Source: Sclerodactyla briareus (taxonomy: Eukaryota; Echinodermata; Holothuroidea; Dendrochirotida; Sclerodactylidae). From it: a stretch of 64,000 nt of DNA. The stretch covers positions 1-64,000 of the forward strand of contig JAODTK010004688.1 in the NCBI GenBank assembly GCA_026419785.1, written 5' to 3'. Both the position numbers and the translations under genes were made by a program. Each line of letters starts with the position of its first letter. The first letter of the stretch is position 1. Shown here piece after piece: positions 57,180-64,000 of the stretch. The notes under the pieces are model-generated. The model ran no database searches. It had not been told where the DNA came from and saw only the letters and a program-made list of their open reading frames with translations.

Positions 57180-58515
57180 CTATTGCGAATACGGCATTCT
57201 GATTGGCTAATCCCAATCACCTGGACCATCCGTTATTTATGCCAACAATAGGCAGTTTTTTTCTATAACAGGCAGCTGGTCAGACGGTATTAAACAACAA
57301 AGACTTGCTTGATTTGCTGTGTCTAAGTAGTAAACGCAGAGTATAAGTATAGTAGCAGAACTTTCTAACGCAAATGTAAGGTTTGCCTGACCCTTGGAAG
57401 TTTATGTTCACACGCGCCAGATCTGGCTCTCAGATATGCGCGCTCAAGAGGGAGTACTGCTTTATAACAGAATAGGAACTAGGCGAAACTACGGTTTGCT
57501 TGTTGCATTCGTGACCATCATGTTCACACGCCGCAGAATCCTCCGGTTTGCACACCTGTATTGGTCTCCGGGGAAATTGGAAGGAAATATGCACAGCACG
57601 CATTGCTAATCTGTGTGTTGTTAGGGTACGCAATGCAATTTACTGCGATCAAACTAACGCAATTCTTACCCTAGCTGCTTTTTCACTGTTCAGAGTAAAA
57701 AGCTTATAGCTCTAGAGATACAGATATCCCATCCTCATTGGGTAATTCTTAGTTTGTGCGTTGTAGTAGAATAGGAATAAACTACAGCAGCTGACTTTAA
57801 TGGTTCATAAACAGTTCGACTCGCAATTGCTTGGTAACAAACTGGCTGCGCCTCGTCCGTTATTCAGCTAAATTAAGCTAAATTCAAGTGAAAGTCTCCC
57901 AGTTGCAAATTATCCCGTAGATTCTACACCCCCAAAATATCCGTTAGTGCGAATACAGGATTCTGACTTGGCTAAACCAAAATCAGTAGCCTGACTGTTA
58001 TTTTTGACCATAACAGTCTGTTTGTGACAATACAGTCAGCTGGTCAGCAGTAACACAACAATCGAATACCTCCTCAATTTGAGGCGTCTTAAGTCTTAAA
58101 TGCAGTTACTTTTTAAACGCGAATGTACGGTTGCGTGTGCCTTTGGAGTTTATGTTTAAACGCGCAGATCCGGCTTCAGTATACGCACGCTTCCGAGCTC
58201 CAACGGAATACAAATAGGCAAAACGAAGGTCGCTCGTGTGCATTGGTGGAGGCCACTGTTCAACATGCCCAAAAACCCTCGGTTCGGCATGCATGGTTGT
58301 ATGCGTCTCGTGAAAGTACGCACAGCACGCAAGGCCAATCTTTTGTGTATGGTACGCAATCAATTGACTTTGAGCGAAACTAACGCCATATTACCCTAGC
58401 AGCTTATTTACTGTTTACAAAGATATAGATCTGGATATATAGATATCTCTACTCGTTCGGGTATTCTGATGCGGGTTGAAGAATAGGAATCAACTACAGC
58501 AGGTTGACTCTGAAT
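57180..58515 (+). repeat. Direct duplication, two diverged copies about 0.72-0.76 kb apart
   Basis: Copy 1 (about 57180-57800) and copy 2 (about 57940-58515) share in order: GCGAATAC(G/A)G(C/G)ATTCTGA, CAGCTGGTCAG, GTTTATGTT, the CGCGC-AGATC(T/C)GGCT string, GCACAGCACGCA, GGTACGCAAT, CCCTAGC(T/A)GCTT, AGATATC, and AATAGGAAT(A/C)AACTACAGCAG. CpG is less depleted than around it. Open frames in either copy do not correspond to each other, so it is not a duplicated coding exon. Confidence 0.75.
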
Positions 58516-59245
58516 TTAGCTCGAATGTAGCGGAATAATCTGATGGATATTCAGTCGGAGTGTTATCAGCGATGTTCTCAGTGGATCATTGTCAGGTATA
58601 AGCCTCTGTGTTTGAGTTGGACTTCCGGCCAGCTAGTGCCACGCCCGGGTGGGTTGACAGAACATATCCCATTTAACCGTAGCGTTTGCTTCAAATGAAC
58701 TGGGCCACAGTCGCTCCATAGGGCGGTTTAAATTTCCCAACAAAGTCATCACTTGATATATACCTTGAACGAAAAGTGTGAGCATTAGGATATCCATAAT
58801 CGATAAATCCGGTGGCAGCGATACGAAGTGGCTGTCTAAAATGAGCGAAAATGGCAACAGCCATGGTATAATTGCCCAACCAGCCATGGTATTATCAAGA
58901 AATACATGTGTGATAGGCAAAAGTAACGGCTAAGAGAAGATTTGACAAACAGAGCCTGATTCGGAAAATCCTCCAGAAAGTTCAGTAAACATACCAACAT
59001 AAATAAATGTAACAAAGTGGTGCTCTGCCGCCCAACATGTATGTATGTACAGTCTTCACATGCATGTTATGTGGTGTCCTCAGAGTATCTCCCTCTTAGT
59101 CCAAGGCCTCCCTTTTTAGTCCCCTCTTCACAACAGATAGGGTATCTCCTCCAGCTTGCCCTACAACCCAATCTTCCAGGGGATGTTTGGCAACTAACTC
59201 GTGAATAAAAATAAAAATGTGTTTTTCCATTCTATTCCGATGCAG
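58516..59245 (+). other. MAP9-like intron, 3' part
   Basis: No repeat recognised. Overlapping minus-strand frames at 58633-58920 have no supporting features. Confidence 0.45.
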
Positions 59246-59710
59246 GAATGGGTGACAAAGAGAAGAGACTGAAGGCGAGGCCCGCGCTAAGCGTGAGAGA
59301 GAGAGAGAGCTTCAGTATACGGGGGAGAGATTAGGTACATGGAAGTGGAGGAGAATGGTGAGAAAGCTTACAAACAATGGGAGGAGGAGATGGAGAGGAG
59401 GAAGGCACGGGAACAAAAGAGGCTCCGGAACACCAAACCCGTCAGCCCGACCCATTCAGACCAAGTTCCAACACTGTGCCCTTTGGAAGGTGATGCAGAT
59501 AAGATACACTTGAAGCCCAGAAATCCCTCTGGAATAACCATGAGGGAAGAACTGTTAGACTTGGTTTCAGGTTTTTTAAAGATGATGAGACTAGTGAACA
59601 GTGGGAAGAGGAGATTTAGAGGAGAGTTCCTGGGAATGAAGAGGCTGCCAAACTTCTGTCCCTCCCGACACAATGGTCTAACCATCAGTGCTGGAGGACT
59701 CAAGTCGTGA
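59246..59710 (+). CDS. MAP9: MAP9-like C-terminal exon
   Basis: Acceptor TCCATTCTATTCCGATGCAG. The start reads EWVTKRRE in one frame and GDKEKRLKAR in the next. Then from about 59339 a single frame runs EVEENGEKAYKQWEEEMERR, KAREQKRLRNTKPVSPTHSD, and on to a stop at 59708-59710. EKAYKQWEEEMERRKAREQKR corresponds to the last MAP9 repeat (NEYEKWLENKEKQERIERKQKK), and the following NTKPVSP to its Ser/Pro tail. The last 70 residues do not resemble MAP9 and may be read out of frame; the true stop is uncertain. Confidence 0.65.
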
Positions 59711-60369
59711 CTCAGACTCGTCTGGACTTCAATGAACTTCGGTCTTGGACTCATTGTGCCAAAAAGTTTTACAGAAAATTGTTTTGCATATAAATCACCA
59801 GGGACAAATACTATCTATAAATTGTTTTAGCAAAATCCAAATACATGTTTTCCTTACCTAACGACACCTCACAACATGATTGCTATTTATAATGAGACTT
59901 GCGTGAGGATACGTTTCTGACCTGTGCTTTCAATGGATTGAATCGAACTGGCAGTGGGTACTCCACTTTTCTGCGTACATTGTAATCAAAGTGAACAGAT
60001 CATGGGGTAGTTGGCTGGTGGTAGTAGTCTCTTATTTTATTATTTATTGGAGTGCACTTGGCTTTTGCCCTGCGACAATTTTCAGTAACACTTCTGATAT
60101 TTTCTTGACGATTATACTCAGCTCGTTTTAAATCCATGTGGCAGTGAATAAGATAATGTAAGTGGAATTTGAAGAAGGATTCACAGGAGGAGAGATGGGT
60201 TTAATGAGGGAGAAAGCTTCCATAAACCAACAGCCAAAAGGCGTAGTGATTCCTTGACTCTTTATGAACCTATAGCTAGACCACAAGGACGAATGGGAAT
60301 TGCACCATGCTCTCATTATGGGCAACCTAACATCTGAAAATTTCCAATTCATCCCAACCAACCACCGTT
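59711..60369. other. Downstream of MAP9-like gene
   Basis: Probably includes the 3' UTR (an AATAAAT-like poly(A) signal was not clearly located). Nothing else recognised. Confidence 0.4.
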
Positions 60370-61430
60370 AGGTTCCTAAATACTCTTGATAAGAAAGGCT
60401 TCACACTGAGTCTTCAGGATTTTTCGGACTTGGACCTATGATGACCTCAGATGACCTGCTGAGCTTGACCCCAAAATAATAGGATTTATGTACTCATTGT
60501 GGGGAACACTACCATGTATGGGGCCTCATCCATCAAAATCAGTTGAGTTATCATGTTCACAATAAGCAAATTGGGCAAAATATTGACTATTTACAATTTT
60601 TCCACAATCTTCCAGCATTCTGGAGTGATCTTGTTAACAGAGGTTTTTTCAACTTTGAACCTCAGATGACCTTGAGCCTGACCCATGAACAATATAGAAT
60701 CATAGCACTCATTCAGGGGAACCCATATACCACCAAGTATGAATTATCCATTCAAGGAGCGTCAAGTTATCGTGCATATGTTGACGAGGCTAAAATTTGC
60801 CAATTAATCAGTTTGTTTCCCAATTTACCAATTTGTTCCCACTCTGCACCCTCGATTTAATCTTACGCCAAAAACATAGGGGTCCGTACTCTCATAAGGA
60901 AAATACATACCAAATTTCTATGTGAAATCGACCTGGCATTCTTGACTTATCGTGTTCACAAGAATTTTCTTCAGACTTTTGACCCCTCTTAACCTCAGAT
61001 TAACCTTGGACCTGACCCCAAAACAGTAGGAATCATGTACTCATTATGGAACCCATATACCAAGTATGAACTTCATCCATCCAAGTGGGGGGGAGTTTTT
61101 ATCGTGTTAACGATCAAATTTGCCAAATTATCAATTTTTCACAATTTTCCCAATTTTTTTCCCGAATCTGACCCCGAATTACATCATAACGATAGGTTTT
61201 TCTGCTCTCCTCAAAGCAAGCTGCACACCAAGTTTCAACCTGCTCGACATGCATTCTGGACTTTAGCGTGTTACAGATTTTCATCAAACTTTGACCTGTC
61301 TTGACCTTCATACGACCTTGCCGGACCCCAAAACCATAGGGATCATGTACTCATTAATGGGAACCCATATACAAGTATGAAACTTAATCCATCCAGAAGG
61401 GGTTGAGTTATCATGTAACAAGCTATCGTC
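60370..61430 (+). repeat. Cluster of four interspersed 300-bp units
   Basis: Landmarks GACCCCAAAA(T/C)A(A/G)TAGGA and TGTACTCATTATGGGAACCC followed by AAGTATGAACTTCATCCATC and GAGTTATCGTGTTCACAA-like strings occur at about 60470, 60690, 61015 and 61330. Same family as 22.09-22.56 kb. Overlapping frames are not conserved between units. Confidence 0.7.
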
Positions 61431-61434
61431 ACAC

Positions 61435-61475
<41 letters not shown>

Positions 61476-61908
61476 ACACTACATACGTCACATATTTTGA
61501 AGGAACGTCCTTTTGCGAAAAAAACTAAGTCCCGAAATGTTTGTTGTTGCGAGGTGTGTTTTAAGTCGCTCGCATGCCGGTATCTTGTCCTTCGAAGAAT
61601 GCTAACACTCAACTCTCATCACACACCATTAAAAATCTTGCTCACACTCTAAAGTATATGCGAGGACAATGCTTCTAATGCCCTTTGGAGATAGAGGGGG
61701 GTATGTAAAATCGTTTAAAAACGCATTTTCTTCCGAGGACCGATTTCAGGGGTGGCCTCGTGTAACTGAAAAAAATGTCCTCGCAAGTCGGGTGTGTTAA
61801 CATGTTATGGTCCTCGCACGGATAGTACACGTAACGCACACACACACACACACACACACACCCACACCACACACCCCCACACACCACACACAACACCACA
61901 ACACACAC

Positions 61909-61941
<33 letters not shown>

Positions 61942-62395
61942 CACACACACATACATGACTTTACAGTTTTGCGAGGACTCCATTTTGCGAAACGAAAAAA
62001 AACTAATCCGAAATGTGTGTTGTTTTTTGCTAAGTGTGTTTAAGTCCTCGCATGCACGGTAACATGTCCTTCGAAGCATGGTACACATCAACTCTCAACA
62101 TCCACACACTAAAAATCTTGCATCACACTATAGAGTATATCCGAGGACATGTTTCTAATGCCTTTGGAGGATAGAGGGGGGTATGTCGAATCTTTTTAAA
62201 AAAAAACGCATTTCTATCGAGTACCCCTATTTTCAGGTCCTCGGAAAAAAAATGTCCTCGCAAGTCTGGTGTGTTAACAGGTTATGGTCCTCTCACGCAT
62301 AGTACATTAAACGCACACACCACACACCACACACACACCCACACACACACACACCACACAACACACCACACACACACACACACCACCCACACACT
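61431..62395. repeat. Two 480-bp units bounded by CA/GT microsatellites
   Basis: CA-rich tracts lie at about 61432-61485, 61836-61953 and 62313-62393. Between them two copies of a unit are offset by exactly 480 bp (AAAAATCTTG at 61631 and 62111; TTCTAATG at 61673 and 62153; GAGGGGGGTATGT in both). Each unit carries about six TCCTCGCA or TGCGAGGA motifs in both orientations. Frames through the CA tracts (Cys/Val or His/Thr repeats) are artefacts. Confidence 0.85.
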
Positions 62396-64000
62396 GTCAT
62401 GCCTGCTAGATTCCTCTGACTTGTCAGGATCAAGAAGGAGATGATGTGGAAGAAGAGCACTTTCGCTATTCTTTTCAATGCTAGATAAATGCATGGCATA
62501 TCGCTATACATAATATATATCTTCTTTCATTGGGAATTGCCTGTATGCCCCACCAGGCCTACAAGACAACTCCCATTTGTGTTGCACCCAAATTATAGTT
62601 CATTGATTTGCCCGTCGCATCGCGGCTATTGATTAAAATACCTACAGACCTCCATATTTGCACCTGTCAATGGGGTAGGACCAGCCCAGTCCTCTATTTT
62701 AAAGGTAGCAAGCAATACAACGGTTGTTCAGTTATGCCTTGAATCTGTAAAATAGTACAGGTCAAATTTGCATAAGGACTCAAGGTCTGTGACTCGTACT
62801 CGGATTGAGAGGACCTCAACGCAGCCACTGAACAACATGTCCTCTGGCTAGTGATGCACAGAGGCTACAGAATAGAGGGATATCATATTGAAAATGATGA
62901 ACCGTGCCTCCCTTGTGCAATAGTCCATTGTATGGCATCTGCCTGAACATACTTATTTTTTTCCCAACATTGTTTGCTCCTTCAATTCTATTGTGTGATA
63001 ATTATTATGTAACATGACAGGTGGTCCCTCAACCTCATATATCCTCTGCACGATAACTTTTGGAATAAATTGGCCCTGTGTGTGTGCAGACCAGATTGAC
63101 TCAACCTGAAGCCATCAAGGTGTTACATAGCGCAAATGTATATATGCTTGTGTTATATTAACTTTCATTTTAGGCTACTGCAATTCATAATTAGTGATAC
63201 CTCCTTGTAATGTGAATGCTAACCTCACTCACACCTTGAAAATGTCACCTTATCCTGTTTGTATTCATAGAACCATCAATTCCCTCTTACCTGTTTTAGG
63301 GATACTATTTCCAGGTCTTTCCCAGGGGGTGAATTGACTCAATTCTCTGCCACAACCTTGCCATCAGTTAGATACCTTGCATGTGTTTTTTATTGTAATG
63401 CATTGGTCTGTTGTCATCTCTGCCAGGGGTGTTCCCGGGATAGCCAGATACGGAAAGAAGTGCCTTTTTGAAATAGCACATCCCCTGCCAAGTCCTAGCT
63501 AAACCCATAAGAGGACCGATAGGTCAGAGCAGCTCTCCTAGCAGGAATACATTTTCTGCACATCCACAGTAAAGTTCCAGCTAGGTCCTGGCTCCCCCCC
63601 CCCCTCCCCCACTGCTTCTCCCCCCACCAACCCCCCTCGCCCGACGGCTGGATGACAAACAAGTGCAAATGAATTTAAAATGTATATTGTTGCCTTCATA
63701 TATTAGCTGAATAGTCTCAAAAACCTGAGGCAATAGTTCTGCTTTCATCGGAGTAGACGAATCCCTTTAGCCTGATCAATTTTTTTCATCACAGAGCCAG
63801 CAACATTTATTACATTTGAGTAACTCATACTGAGAACTTGTGCGATATGTATTATATCAGACAGCAGAAAGTGTAATACCACAAGAACTACAATTTAAAT
63901 GGTTGACTCCTATGGTTGGATATTTTATGTTAGAGATAGATCAGCTGAGGCCAGTATGTACTGGCAAAATGAGTTTGGAATGAGACTGAATTAATTTACA
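62396..64000. other. Intergenic, nothing recognised
   Basis: Unique-looking sequence with C-runs at about 63594-63610 and 63620-63635. No exon or RNA gene recognised. Confidence 0.5.

Larger units (their letters stand above)
43422..59710 (+). other. MAP9: MAP9/ASAP-like gene span, five exons recognised
   Basis: MAP9 (ASAP) is a microtubule-associated protein of the spindle and cilium. Its C-terminal half is a series of charged coiled-coil repeats, each with a motif of the form (Y/F)-x-x-W-(L/K)-x-x-K-(K/E). Exons at 47741-47963, 48885-49044, 51450-51565 and 59246 onward carry such motifs in order: IREAMYETW, LLNAWKDSKK, WKKEKMRED, KAYKQWEEEMERRKAREQ. The big Ser/Pro/Lys-rich exon at 43422-44938 fits the low-complexity N-terminal half. 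The N terminus and possibly one repeat exon are missing. Frame breaks occur in every exon, as in GLRX3. Confidence 0.7.

Noticed and set aside
61675-62511. Cys/Val-rich and His/Thr-rich frames in the CA region
   Set aside because: Direct translation of CA/GT microsatellites in several frames.

Overview
The window is nuclear DNA of an animal. It has long intergenic and intronic stretches, GT-AG introns, abundant tandem and interspersed repeats, simple repeats (CA, GATA, GACA, ATT) and tRNA-derived SINEs. No operon, ribosome-binding-site pattern or long uninterrupted coding frame is present. Gene content and repeat style fit an invertebrate, probably marine; the phylum cannot be fixed from the sequence alone. 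Two host genes can be recognised, both only by assembling exons, because conserved exons carry many single-base insertions and deletions typical of uncorrected long reads.

Gene 1, minus strand, about 9.77-21.07 kb: GLRX3 (glutaredoxin-3/PICOT), a cytosolic iron-sulfur trafficking protein built as one thioredoxin-like domain followed by two monothiol glutaredoxin domains. Seven exons were found in the correct order. They include both CGFS active sites and a thioredoxin domain lacking the first cysteine (WADHC). The first coding exon and the short last exon were not found. Gene 2, plus strand, about 43.4-59.7 kb: a MAP9/ASAP-like microtubule-associated protein, with a 1.5 kb Ser/Pro/Lys-rich exon followed by charged exons that each carry an aromatic-x-x-Trp coiled-coil repeat. 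The two genes are divergent, separated by about 22 kb.

Layout. 0-5 kb: degenerate short repeats and SINE pieces. 5.5-9.7 kb: interspersed repeats ending in a modular composite element. 9.7-21 kb: GLRX3 with several intronic minisatellites; one of these is built from the 3' end of a GLRX3 exon together with its splice donor. 21-24.5 kb: repeats, a poly-G tract and a LINE 3' end. 24.5-30.9 kb: the most repeat-poor stretch, with no recognisable gene. 30.9-38.8 kb: inverted copies of the composite element, a 70-bp-arm hairpin and a 600-bp tandem array. 39.6-40 kb: a full SINE. 43.4-59.7 kb: the MAP9-like gene, whose introns hold a 30-bp minisatellite, a 216-bp tandem, a second 600-bp-type array and a 0.7 kb duplication. 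60.4-62.4 kb: a 300-bp repeat cluster and a pair of 480-bp units bounded by CA repeats.

The most notable structures are: (a) the exon-plus-donor minisatellite in GLRX3; (b) the ORF-less modular repeat, with the order palindrome / GATA-type microsatellite / conserved AGGTCA-rich block / about 310-bp core repeats / GTCTCGCCTGAA terminus / about 600-bp repeats, seen in both orientations; (c) the large hairpin at 31.9-32.1 kb.
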